The translations under genes were made by a program, and so were the position numbers. Below the pieces are notes generated by a model. It did no database searches. It had not been told where the DNA came from and saw only the letters and a list, made by a program, of their open reading frames with translations. From Pseudomonas sp. BGr12 (GTDB taxonomy: Bacteria > Pseudomonadota > Gammaproteobacteria > Pseudomonadales > Pseudomonadaceae), in NCBI RefSeq assembly GCF_030272895.1, contig NZ_JALRNF010000006.1, forward strand, positions 1-64,000: a stretch of 64,000 nt of DNA. The letters are read 5' to 3'. Shown here one piece after another: positions 17,478 through 25,397 of this stretch. Each line of letters begins with the position of its first letter. Positions within the stretch are counted from its first letter, which is position 1.

Positions 17478-18278
17478 TCAAGGCTTGCGCGTGGCCATAT
17501 GCGCCAGGTAGGCAAGCAGTGCGTCCAGTTCCGTGTCGCTGAGTACCGTACTGCTGAAACCGGGCATTTTCCCCTGGGGCCACTGGCGCAGGCTCTGCGG
17601 GTCGCGGATATAGCGACGCAGGAAGGCCGGCTGGAAATATTCGGTGGGATTGTGAGGCAGGTTCAGGTCTGGGCCGAACTGCGCGTCGCCCGCGCCGTTG
17701 AGGCGGTGGCAGGCCAGGCAGTTTTTCTGGAACAGGGTGAAACCGAGGTTGACCGGGTCGTCGGCGGCCAGGGTCGATGCCGGCAACAGTGCGGGAAAAC
17801 GCTCGGCCACCGGCGCCAGGCGACGGATGCTGGCCACCTGGAAGGGCCACTGTTCCGGGCTGATACGCCCGGCTTGCGGCTGGGTCCAGACCAGATAGAA
17901 AGGGCCGGCGCTGTGCTTGCCATTGCCCAGGGGAGGCCAGGGCCTGGCCGGGTCTTCGATGGCCAGCCAGGCGCGACTCGGGCCGTCCTTGAGCAAGGGG
18001 GCGGCGGGCATTTCGGCAGCAAAGCCGTCCTCGGCCACGGCCTGCAGGTGGTCCTGGGGCGTTATGCCCGGTAACAGCGCAGCCAGCGGCACCGCGCGGT
18101 AGTGCATGGTTTTCTTGTAGGACACATCGTCATCGATGCGGATGTCCCGGGCCTGGGGATGGGCGAGCAGTTCGGCGCTTTGCCAATGACGACTGCCGTT
18201 GCCCAGTTCCAGGGTCAATTGCGCCGCCTGCAGGGGCAGGCAGAGCAGGGTCGATAACAGGACGAGGCAGCGGCGCAT
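17478..18278 (-). CDS. Periplasmic c-type cytochrome fused to an N-terminal oxidoreductase-like domain
   Basis: The protein (266 residues) starts with a signal peptide (MRRCLVLLSTLLCLPLQAAQ). The first half (to about residue 165) resembles the molybdopterin-oxidoreductase-associated domain seen in small periplasmic proteins, with SYKKTMHYRAVPLAALLPG. The second half is a class I cytochrome c with the haem-binding CLACH motif near residue 188 and an axial Met in QGKMPGFSST. It is probably an electron-transfer protein. GGAGATTGCCC precedes the ATG at 18278. No partner oxidoreductase is adjacent. Confidence 0.82.
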   Translation of the reverse strand: MRRCLVLLSTLLCLPLQAAQLTLELGNGSRHWQSAELLAHPQARDIRIDDDVSYKKTMHYRAVPLAALLPGITPQDHLQAVAEDGFAAEMPAAPLLKDGPSRAWLAIEDPARPWPPLGNGKHSAGPFYLVWTQPQAGRISPEQWPFQVASIRRLAPVAERFPALLPASTLAADDPVNLGFTLFQKNCLACHRLNGAGDAQFGPDLNLPHNPTEYFQPAFLRRYIRDPQSLRQWPQGKMPGFSSTVLSDTELDALLAYLAHMATRKP

Positions 18279-18344
18279 GGGCAATCTCCAACCATCAGGG
18301 CTGGCAGATTACCTGCGCACGACCGCAAAGAGCCACAACGAGGT

Positions 18345-18440
18345 TCAACCGAACAGACGCGACAAGTTCGGCAAGATCAACAGCAATGTCGTGGCGAAGA
18401 GAATGAGCCCGGCTTGACGTACTTTGTGTGTTTTGAACAT
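18345..18440 (-). CDS. 31-residue single-span membrane protein
   Basis: An ATG at 18440 opens a 31-codon frame ending in TGA at 18345. The peptide begins MFKTHKVRQAG, continues with one hydrophobic span (LILFATTLLLILPNL) and ends SRLFG. A good ribosome site (AAAAAGGCGG) lies 7 bases upstream. A basic N-terminus followed by one span suggests insertion in the inner membrane with the N-terminus inside. Function unknown. Confidence 0.65.
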   Translation of the reverse strand: MFKTHKVRQAGLILFATTLLLILPNLSRLFG

Positions 18441-18803
18441 GGCTGACCGCCTTTTTGTTGTTATTCCTGAGTGCCTTGTGGCTTCCTTGTCGTCGATCCG
18501 GCAAACATGGGTAATGCGGTTTGACGTTCAGACGTGAACCTTTGCTGATGGATATACAACTAACCTTAGGGTCAACGTCAGCTCTGTTTTAGAACGCTTT
18601 CGTATGAACTTATTAATTAATGTGTATTTCCGCTATGAGGCCATGTGCTACCAATCAGCATTCCCCTTGCTAGACGCTTTCGTCTGTCCGGCACTTGGAT
18701 CCACAGTGGATGACCGTTCGTCAGTGCATCCTACTTGCTTGTAAGCCTTATTCGCGGCAGGCTCTAGGGGGCAATCCCGCCTTTGTCGTTCAGGACTACT
18801 TTT
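18441..18803. other. Intergenic region upstream of the glutamine amidotransferase gene
   Basis: This gap holds no convincing gene. It contains an AT-rich patch near 18608-18625 (ATTAATTAATGTG), a small hairpin AGACG-CTTT-CGTCT near 18674, and the string ACGCTTTCGT twice (near 18593 and 18675). It must contain promoters for the small membrane protein (minus) and the amidotransferase (plus), but no good hexamer pair stands out. Confidence 0.5.
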
Positions 18804-19541
18804 ATGTCGCTACGCATCTGCATCCTGGAAACCGACGTCCTGCGACCCGAACTGATCGGGCAGTACCAGGGCTACGGACGGATGTTCGAGCAGCTGTTCG
18901 CCAACCAGTCGATCGCCGCCGAGTTCGACGTGTATAACGTGATGAACGGCGAGTACCCCGCCGACGACCAGGTCTTCGATGCCTACCTGGTCACTGGCAG
19001 CAAGGCCGACTCCTTTGGCGACGACCCGTGGATTGCGACCCTCAAGACTTTCCTGCTTGAGCGTTATCAGCGTGGCGACAAGTTGTTGGGCGTGTGTTTC
19101 GGCCACCAGTTGCTGGCCTTGCTGCTGGGCGGCAAGACCGAGCGTGCCGAGCAGGGCTGGGGTGTCGGCATTCACCGCTACACCCTGGCGGCGCGGGCGC
19201 CGTGGATGGACCCGCACGTCTCCGAACTGACCCTGTTGATCAGCCACCAGGACCAGGTCACGCAACTGCCGGAGAACGCCACGGTCATCGCTTCGAGCGA
19301 TTTCTGCCCGTTCGCCGCCTACCACATCGCCGACCAGGTGCTGTGCTTCCAGGGCCACCCCGAGTTCGTCCACGATTACTCGCGGGCGCTGCTGGACCTG
19401 CGCCAGCAAAGCCTGGGCCCGGAGGTCTACGAAAAGGCCGTGGCCAGCCTGGTCGAAGAGCACCAGGGTGGCCTGGTGGGCGAGTGGATGCTGCGCTTCA
19501 TTGCCCAGCCGCAGGCTGCTAAAGCCAGCCGGAGCGTTTGA
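18804..19541 (+). CDS. Class I glutamine amidotransferase (stand-alone)
   Basis: The 245-residue cytosolic protein has the class I glutaminase triad: Cys in GVCFGHQLLA near residue 103, and His and Glu in FQGHPEF near residue 185. It has no synthetase domain, so it is of the stand-alone GMP-synthase-like kind. Some of these act on gamma-glutamyl compounds, and others partner an amide-forming enzyme. The ATG at 18804 follows a CAGGAC site. It is convergent with the CorA gene, overlapping it by 23 bases. Confidence 0.87.
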   Translation: MSLRICILETDVLRPELIGQYQGYGRMFEQLFANQSIAAEFDVYNVMNGEYPADDQVFDAYLVTGSKADSFGDDPWIATLKTFLLERYQRGDKLLGVCFGHQLLALLLGGKTERAEQGWGVGIHRYTLAARAPWMDPHVSELTLLISHQDQVTQLPENATVIASSDFCPFAAYHIADQVLCFQGHPEFVHDYSRALLDLRQQSLGPEVYEKAVASLVEEHQGGLVGEWMLRFIAQPQAAKASRSV

Positions 19542-20490
19542 AGCTGGCGTAGAGCGCCGTGCAGCCCACGGCGATCACGCCCAGCACAGCGAAATAGCCG
19601 TAGTGCCAGCTCAGTTCCGGCATGTTCTGGAAGTTCATCCCGTAGATCCCTGCCACGGCGGTGGGGAAGGCCAGGATCGCCGCCCAGGCGGCGAATTTGC
19701 GCTGCACGATGCTCTGGCGTGACGCCTCCAGGAGCATGCCGATCTCGATGGTCTGGCTGGCGATGTCACGGATTCCGGCCAGGTCTTCCATCTGCCGGGT
19801 GACGTGGATCTGCACATCGCGAAAATACGGGCGCATGTTCTTGTCGATGAACGGAAAGGTCAGGCGCTGCAGTTCTTCGCTGACCTCGACCATGGGCGCC
19901 ACGTAGCGGCGCAGGCGCAGGATGTCGCGGCGCAGGCTGTGCAGGCGCTGGATGTCCTCTTCCTGCAGTGAGTTGTTCAGTACGCTCTGCTCCAGTTCTT
20001 CGATCTCGCCATGAATGGCTTCGCTGACCGGCTGGTAGTTCTCGGTGACGAAGTCGAGCAGGGCGTAGAGCACGAAGTCCTCGCCATGTTCGAGCAGCAG
20101 CGGACGTGCTTCGCAGCGTTGGCGCACCAGGGCGTAGGACCGGGAGTGGCCATTGCGGGCGGTGATGATGTAGCCGTTGCCGGCGAAGATATGGGTTTCG
20201 ATGAATTCCAGCTTGCCTTCATGGCGCACCGGCGAGTAGGTGACGATGAACAGCGCATCGCCGAAGGTTTCCAGCTTCGGCCGGCTGTGCTTCTCCAGCG
20301 CATCCTCGATGGCCAGTTCATGCAGGTTGAACTGGCGTTGCAGGTTGGCCAGCTCCTGGGCGTTGGGCTCTTCCAGGCCGATCCAGACAAAATGCCCGGG
20401 CTTGGCCGCCCACTGGGCGCCTTCATCGAGGGTGATGTTGGTGACTTTTCTGCCGGCGCTGTACACCGCCGCCGCAACGACTCGTCCCAT
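19519..20490 (-). CDS. CorA-family magnesium transporter
   Basis: The protein of 323 residues has a large N-terminal cytoplasmic domain with a long helical region (residues 120-250) and two C-terminal spans. The GMN selectivity motif occurs as YGMNFQNMPEL, between spans one and two, as in CorA Mg2+/Co2+ channels. Its length matches CorA. The start at 20490 (MGRVVAAAVYSAG) was chosen; a longer frame to 20745 would give a low-complexity extension absent from the family. There may be other corA paralogues in the genome, so no symbol is given. Confidence 0.88.
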   Translation of the reverse strand: MGRVVAAAVYSAGRKVTNITLDEGAQWAAKPGHFVWIGLEEPNAQELANLQRQFNLHELAIEDALEKHSRPKLETFGDALFIVTYSPVRHEGKLEFIETHIFAGNGYIITARNGHSRSYALVRQRCEARPLLLEHGEDFVLYALLDFVTENYQPVSEAIHGEIEELEQSVLNNSLQEEDIQRLHSLRRDILRLRRYVAPMVEVSEELQRLTFPFIDKNMRPYFRDVQIHVTRQMEDLAGIRDIASQTIEIGMLLEASRQSIVQRKFAAWAAILAFPTAVAGIYGMNFQNMPELSWHYGYFAVLGVIAVGCTALYASFKRSGWL

Positions 20491-20555
20491 GGTGGTTCGC
20501 TTCTTCTGATTACCGTGCCAGTAGCTTGGTCTGACACGCAGGATTCGGCAACCGT

Positions 20556-21278
20556 TCAGGTGCGGGGCAGTTCGGCTTCCATCAGGTCGATGCAGCGTTG
20601 CATCTGCGCGCGGCATTGTTCGGCCAGCGCCGGTACGTCCTGCTGGGTCAGGCCGCTGGTGGCGATCGGCGGCAGGGAGCGAATGATCACCTTGCCACGG
20701 CGCCAGCCGCCGAGGCTCAGGCGTTTGGCATAGCGGCTGACGCACACCGGTACGATCGGCACACCGGCTTCGACCGCCATGTGAAAGGCACCCTTCTTGA
20801 ACGGGACCAGCTGCTCATTGGGGTTGCGTGTACCTTCCGGGAACACCCAGATCGAAGTGTCGTCTTCGCGCAGGGTACGGGTGGTGGTCTGCATGGCGCG
20901 ACGGGCCTGGTAGGAATTACCGCGGTCGACCAGCACATTGCCGCCCAGCCAGAACAATTGGCCGAACAAGGGAATCCATTTCAGGCTTTTCTTGCCCACG
21001 CACACGGTGCGCGGCGGTACCACATGGCCGAGCACGAACAGGTCATGGTTGGACTGGTGGTTGGCGACGATCACGCAGCCGGGTGGCTGGTCGAACAGCG
21101 GGCCGACCTCGGCCTTGACCTCAAGGCGCATCAGCCAGGTGGCCGGCAGGCCATAGAGCCGGGCGAAGATCCGGCTGTTGTCCGGGTTGAACGGCCGGCA
21201 CAGGCCGATCAGCACACCCAGTACACCGACCACGAAACAATGCAGCCCCAACAGGAGCATGCGAACAAGAAATAGCAT
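20556..21278 (-). CDS. 1-acyl-sn-glycerol-3-phosphate acyltransferase (PlsC type)
   Basis: This protein of about 240 residues is membrane-bound and acylates lysophosphatidic acid to phosphatidic acid in phospholipid synthesis. The acyltransferase blocks are present: ANHQSNHDLF (HX4D, catalytic), GGNVLVDRGN, VFPEGTRNPN and GVPIVPVCVSRY. An N-terminal hydrophobic segment anchors it. The start is uncertain: the ATG at 21278 and upstream GTG/TTG codons (21290, 21299) are in frame and none has a clear ribosome site. It could be one of several PlsC paralogues. Confidence 0.87.
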   Translation of the reverse strand: MLFLVRMLLLGLHCFVVGVLGVLIGLCRPFNPDNSRIFARLYGLPATWLMRLEVKAEVGPLFDQPPGCVIVANHQSNHDLFVLGHVVPPRTVCVGKKSLKWIPLFGQLFWLGGNVLVDRGNSYQARRAMQTTTRTLREDDTSIWVFPEGTRNPNEQLVPFKKGAFHMAVEAGVPIVPVCVSRYAKRLSLGGWRRGKVIIRSLPPIATSGLTQQDVPALAEQCRAQMQRCIDLMEAELPRT

Positions 21279-21400
21279 TCTACGACTCACACCAGACAAA
21301 CGCGGCGCAGTGTACGGGCGTGCACAGAGGTGAGCAAACGCTGAATGCGGTCATCCCGGCCTGATTGCGCAAACAAGCGCAATCAGGCCTTGGTAGGGGG

Positions 21401-22090
21401 TCAGGCCAGGTGTTCCTGATCGCGGATGATGGCGTCGTCCAGGGTGTCGAGCAGGGCCTTGCGCACCTTGAGCTTGGTGAGCTTGTGGGCGTGCAGGTTG
21501 ATTTTCTTCAACTGCCGGGCGGCAGCCAGGGCAGCTTCCTGCAGTTGCTCGGCAGGTACCACCTTGTCGAGGAAGCCCGCGTCCACGGCGCCGACCGGGT
21601 CGAACATCTCGGCATTGATTACCGAGCGGTGGAACGCCGAGCGACGCAGGCGATCACGGGCCAGTTCGATCCCGACGTGGTGCATGGTCATGCCGATCTG
21701 TACTTCGTTCAGGCCAATGTTGAACGGGCCTTCGACACCGATCCGGTAGTCGGCCGAGAGCAGCAGGAAGGCGCCCTTGGCCACGGCGTGGCCTGGGCAG
21801 GCAACGATGATCGGGAACGGGTGCGAGAGCATGCGCCGGGCCAGGGTGGAGCCGGCGGTCACCAGGCTGACGGCTTGCTGGGGACCGGAGGTCATTACCT
21901 TGAGGTCGTAGCCACCGGACAGAATACCGGGCTGGCCGGTGACGATTACCACGGCGCGATCCTGCACGGCCTGGTCGAGGGCGGCATTGAAGGCGGCAAT
22001 CACGTCAGGCGAAATGGCGTTGACCTTGCCGTTGTTCAGGGTCAGGGTCGCGATGCCGTCTTCGAGGTGGTAGGTAATCAGCTCACTCAT
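21401..22090 (-). CDS. Crotonase/enoyl-CoA hydratase family protein
   Basis: The 229-residue protein has the crotonase fold: N-terminal strand-rich half (GIATLTLNNGKVNAIS), oxyanion-hole segments GYDLKVM and GHAVAKGAFLLLSADYRIG, and the acidic residue in LNEVQIGMTMH near residue 130. It is somewhat shorter than typical enoyl-CoA hydratase (about 260). The normal Gly-rich segment is altered (GHAVAKGAF), so dehydration of short-chain substrates is not assured. An AAGGGGAG-like site lies before the ATG. The physiological CoA ester is unknown. Confidence 0.87.
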   Translation of the reverse strand: MSELITYHLEDGIATLTLNNGKVNAISPDVIAAFNAALDQAVQDRAVVIVTGQPGILSGGYDLKVMTSGPQQAVSLVTAGSTLARRMLSHPFPIIVACPGHAVAKGAFLLLSADYRIGVEGPFNIGLNEVQIGMTMHHVGIELARDRLRRSAFHRSVINAEMFDPVGAVDAGFLDKVVPAEQLQEAALAAARQLKKINLHAHKLTKLKVRKALLDTLDDAIIRDQEHLA

Positions 22091-22314
22091 GACACAGGTT
22101 CCTAAGGGGAGAGTTGAGCAGACGTTACTCAGGCCGGAGGGGCAGGTAAAGCGCCGTGACTGACTGGCCAGTCAGCTCCGTGGCGTTTTGCCTTGCCTGG
22201 CGGGAGTGCGCGGCGCAGGGCTGCCGAAGCACGCCAGAGATTGGCGGCTTTGCCACCTGCGCCCGGTTTTTTTCGGGATCCGGCTTAAGCGCATGAAAAT
22301 TCTGAAAAAAACCT

Positions 22315-22343
22315 TTGCCATCGACGAAGGTTTCGACTACATT
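22315..22343 (+). promoter_or_regulatory. Sigma-70 promoter of tRNA-Ser
   Basis: TTGCCA, a 17-base spacer and TACATT end 36 bases before the tRNA, the expected position for a stable-RNA promoter. A GC-rich discriminator (AGCGCACC) follows. Confidence 0.75.
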
Positions 22344-22379
22344 AGCGCACCTCGACGGGCTGAACGCCTGACGATACCC

Positions 22380-22469
22380 GGTGAAGTGTCCGAGCGGTTG
22401 AAGGAGCACGCCTGGAAAGTGTGTATACAGGAAACTGTATCAAGGGTTCGAATCCCTTCTTCACCGCCA
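22380..22469 (+). tRNA. tRNA-Ser (anticodon GGA)
   Basis: A 90-base cloverleaf with a seven-pair acceptor GGTGAAG/CTTCACC, anticodon loop CTGGAAA (anticodon GGA), a long variable arm (TGTATACAGGAAACTGTATCA), a TpsiC arm GGGTTCGAATCCC and an encoded CCA. The long variable arm and anticodon identify serine. A terminator follows directly. Confidence 0.97.
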
Positions 22470-22476
22470 CTTTTAG

Positions 22477-22512
22477 AAAAGCCCCCGTCCTGAAAAGGTC
22501 GGGGGCTTTTTG
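22477..22512 (+). terminator. Rho-independent terminator of tRNA-Ser
   Basis: Stem GCCCCCG/CGGGGGC with a loop of about 13 bases and a following T-run, 8 bases past the tRNA CCA. Confidence 0.9.
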
Positions 22513-22520
22513 TTTGGGCC

Positions 22521-22572
22521 ATCGCGGGGCAAGCCCGCTCCTACCGGTGTAGGAGCGGGCTTGCCCCGCGAT
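22521..22572. repeat. REP inverted pair
   Basis: ATCGCGGGGCAAGCCCGCTCC and its complement face each other across about 10 bases in the convergent gap between tRNA-Ser and the TonB receptor gene. Confidence 0.92.
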
Positions 22573-22579
22573 CAGCGCC

Positions 22580-24709
22580 TCAAAAGCTCACCGAAGCCGA
22601 AAGGTGTGCAGTCCGCGGCGCCCCCTGGAACAGGTAGCCATCCCCCAGGTACTCCCCGGCATCACGCCAGTAACGCTTGTCGAACAGGTTATCCACCATC
22701 AGCCGGAACACCGTGTCGTAGCCACCGATGCGGGTGCTGTAGCGGCTGCCCAGATCAAACACCGCATAGCTGCCCACCTCTACCGTGCCCGCCTGGTTGG
22801 CGTATTTGCTGGCGCTGTAGCGTGCACCGCCAAGCAGGGCCAGGCCCTCGATCGGCAGGCTGTAGTCGGCCTGCACGGCGGCACGCAGGTTCGGCACGTT
22901 GAGCGCCTGGTGATCTTCGTAGTCGGCCGTGCCGCTGTGCTTGACCCGGGCACGGATGGCGGCGGCGCTGGCATTGATCTGCAGGCGCGAGGTCAGCCAG
23001 CCGCTAGCCCCCAGCTCCAGGCCGATGTTCTTTTGCTGGCCCTGCTGCACGTAGGTGAAGCCGCCTTCGCCATCCGGCCGGGAATACTGGTAGGCCTGGC
23101 GTAGCTGGAACAGCGCCGCACTCAGGCTCAGGCGCTGCCAGTCGCGCTTGATGCCGACTTCCAGCTGTTGTGACAGGGTCGGTGCGAGGATTTCGGCGCT
23201 GTTGCTGGCGAACCACGGCGCGGTGCCGCCGGAGGAAATCCCTTTGCTGTAACTGGTGTAGAGGGAAATGTCCGCACGCGGCTTGTAGATCAACGCGGCA
23301 TTGGGCAGCAGCTCATAGTCGCGGGTGTGGCGACCGGGGTTGCCCTGTTCATCGAAGGTTTTCTCGTCCAGGCGCACCAGGCGTGCGCCGAGGACCGTCT
23401 GCCAGTGCTCGTTGAAGCTGATCCGGTCGCTGGCGAACAGGCCGTACTGGCGGCTGTCCAGGCGGCGGGTGCTGTCGCCTGGGGTCTTGTCGGACGGCGC
23501 CAGTGCCGGGGTGTCCTGGTAGATATTGCCGCTGCCGATCCATTCGTTGAAGTAAGGGCGCTGGTCCAGGGTGCGCCGTTGGGCGCTGCTGCCCAAGGTC
23601 AGTTCATGGCCCAGGCCCAGGGCATCGAAGCGCCCGCTGAGGGTCGCCTGGGCTTCGTCGGTACGCCGCGTGTCGTCGGGGCTGCGGTAGTCGTAGATGT
23701 CGTAGTCGCCGGCACTGCTGAAGTAGGCCCCCTCGCTGGAACCCCAGGCAAAGGAACTGTAGTCGTCGATCACCACTTTGCTGCGCGAGGCGCTGAGGCT
23801 GCCGGTCCAGGTGTCGTTGAAGCGGTACTCGAAGCGTCCGCCCAGGTTCAGCGAGTCGATGCCGACCGGGTTGGCCCACTGCTGGTAGGCCAGGCGGTCA
23901 TGGGGGTCGATACCGTGGGGCAGGCTGGTGCCGCCGAGCAGTTGGTAACCCGGCACCGAGCGCTGATCGCGCTGCTGGTACTCGGCGTCCAGTTGCAGCA
24001 CGGCATCGGGGTTGATCTGCCAGTCGAAGGCCAGGGCGGCGAAGTCGCGCGTGCCGTCGGCGTGGTCGACATAGGAGCGGATGTCTTCATGGGCCAGGTT
24101 GGCGCGCAGTCCGAACTGGCGTTCGCTGCCGAACCAGCCACCGATATCCGTGGCGATGTAGCGCTCGCCCTCATCGTTGCTCGACACCGTCACCGAGCGT
24201 ACCTCTTCAGGGCGCTTGGTCACGTAGTTGATCAGGCCGCCAGGTTCGGCAACACCGCTCTGCAGGCCGGACAGGCCCTTGAGCAGCTCGACCTGCTGCT
24301 TGTTCTCCAGGGCCACGTTCTGTTCACCGGCGATGGTCTGGCCGTTGATCTTGTAGCTGCTGGCGGCGTTGAGCTCGAAGCCGCGCACGTTGAAGTTCTC
24401 GTAGTAGCCGATCGGTGCATAGCTTTCACCCACCGAGGCATCGCTTTGCAGCACTTCGCTGAGCAGGCGCACCTGGCGATCGGCGAGCAGTTGCTGGCTG
24501 AACACGGCCACCGATGCCGGAGTGTCGAGCAACGCTGCCGGGGCGAAACCCGCCACCGATGCTTCCTGCACCTGGTAACCCTCGTTGTAGGTTTGCGACA
24601 CCTCGACCGGGGCCAGGATGACGCTGTCCTGGGCCAGACTGTGCGAGGCGGGCAGGGCCAGGCTCAAGCCAAGCAGGCTCAAGGGCAGGCGAGGGTGGGG
24701 CAGGGTCAT
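22580..24709 (-). CDS. TonB-dependent siderophore-type receptor
   Basis: This outer-membrane receptor has 709 residues. It has a signal peptide ending near ASHSLA, then a plug domain (about residues 40-160) with VRGFELNAAS and GLSGLQSGVAEPGGLINYVTK (a typical siderophore-receptor plug signature), followed by a 22-strand barrel ending in SASVSF with the terminal aromatic residue needed for assembly. No STN signalling domain or sigma/anti-sigma genes are adjacent, so regulation is probably by Fur or another way. An AAGGAG site lies before the ATG. The ligand cannot be deduced. A Cys-rich frame overlaps the start (see findings). Confidence 0.93.
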   Translation of the reverse strand: MTLPHPRLPLSLLGLSLALPASHSLAQDSVILAPVEVSQTYNEGYQVQEASVAGFAPAALLDTPASVAVFSQQLLADRQVRLLSEVLQSDASVGESYAPIGYYENFNVRGFELNAASSYKINGQTIAGEQNVALENKQQVELLKGLSGLQSGVAEPGGLINYVTKRPEEVRSVTVSSNDEGERYIATDIGGWFGSERQFGLRANLAHEDIRSYVDHADGTRDFAALAFDWQINPDAVLQLDAEYQQRDQRSVPGYQLLGGTSLPHGIDPHDRLAYQQWANPVGIDSLNLGGRFEYRFNDTWTGSLSASRSKVVIDDYSSFAWGSSEGAYFSSAGDYDIYDYRSPDDTRRTDEAQATLSGRFDALGLGHELTLGSSAQRRTLDQRPYFNEWIGSGNIYQDTPALAPSDKTPGDSTRRLDSRQYGLFASDRISFNEHWQTVLGARLVRLDEKTFDEQGNPGRHTRDYELLPNAALIYKPRADISLYTSYSKGISSGGTAPWFASNSAEILAPTLSQQLEVGIKRDWQRLSLSAALFQLRQAYQYSRPDGEGGFTYVQQGQQKNIGLELGASGWLTSRLQINASAAAIRARVKHSGTADYEDHQALNVPNLRAAVQADYSLPIEGLALLGGARYSASKYANQAGTVEVGSYAVFDLGSRYSTRIGGYDTVFRLMVDNLFDKRYWRDAGEYLGDGYLFQGAPRTAHLSASVSF

Positions 24710-24908
24710 GCAAAAAGCTCCTTGAAAGCACGCAGCAGACGCGCCGACAGGCGTCGTCGCGGTCCATGGGGATGGGGTTGAAAGTCACAACGTGTGGATA
24801 GCCGCCGGCATTGCGCCGGGCAGGCGGGCGCGCATCTTAGCAGGGGCGACCGGATCAGGGTGCCCCTGTCTACAAGGTTTCAAGCGGTTGAGCGAACGAC
24901 TGGCGGGT

Positions 24909-25289
24909 TCAGCGATCCGCCAGCGCTGGCGAATGACGGCGCCAGTGGCCGTTGATCTTCGACCAGGTCTTGCTGTCGGTGATGGCCAGCAGCTTGCGCC
25001 CGTCCTTGAAGGTGGCCAGGAAGGTCACCTCCTCTTCCTTGCCGCCGAGCCACAAGCCGGCAATCAGGCCGACGGGACCTGCCACCAGGGCACCGGCCAT
25101 GCCCCAGCCCAGGGCGCTGCCCAGGCTGCGGCTGGACTCCTGGTTGGCGACTACCAGCTCACTGATGCGGGTAACGGCAATTTTTTCGCCGGGGGAGGGG
25201 CTGCGGCAGGTCTTGAGTGTGAGCGATCCGTTGCGATATTCGCCTTCACCTTGCAAGAAGTCGCCGGACTGAACCGTGAGTCTTGTCAT
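24909..25289 (-). CDS. Small protein with glycine-zipper hydrophobic segment, unknown function
   Basis: The 126-residue protein has a polar N-terminal part, a long Gly/Ala-rich hydrophobic segment (LGSALGWGMAGALVAGPVGLI, about residues 57-82) of glycine-zipper type, then a charged strand-rich C-terminus. I do not recognise the family; it could be a one- or two-span inner-membrane protein. The start is the ATG at 25289; the frame extends to 25322 without a better site. It lies between the MFS gene and the TonB receptor gene on the same strand, about 110 bases from the MFS gene. Confidence 0.62.
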   Translation of the reverse strand: MTRLTVQSGDFLQGEGEYRNGSLTLKTCRSPSPGEKIAVTRISELVVANQESSRSLGSALGWGMAGALVAGPVGLIAGLWLGGKEEEVTFLATFKDGRKLLAITDSKTWSKINGHWRRHSPALADR

Positions 25290-25397
25290 CGTGTCATCCA
25301 GATTGAGAGGGCAATTGTCCACGCGCTACTGAGCGCCCGGCACCACCACAAGTCAATCGCCAGGCGACGGAGGGTCGCCCGGGATCTGCACTGCCCC

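Noticed and set aside
22188..22493. Plus-strand frame running through tRNA-Ser
   Set aside because: The region holds a tRNA gene with its promoter and terminator; a protein gene over it is not credible.
24710..24908. Cobalamin riboswitch upstream of the TonB receptor
   Set aside because: I looked for the B12-box type sequence before the receptor and did not find it; the stretch is GC-rich without the conserved core.
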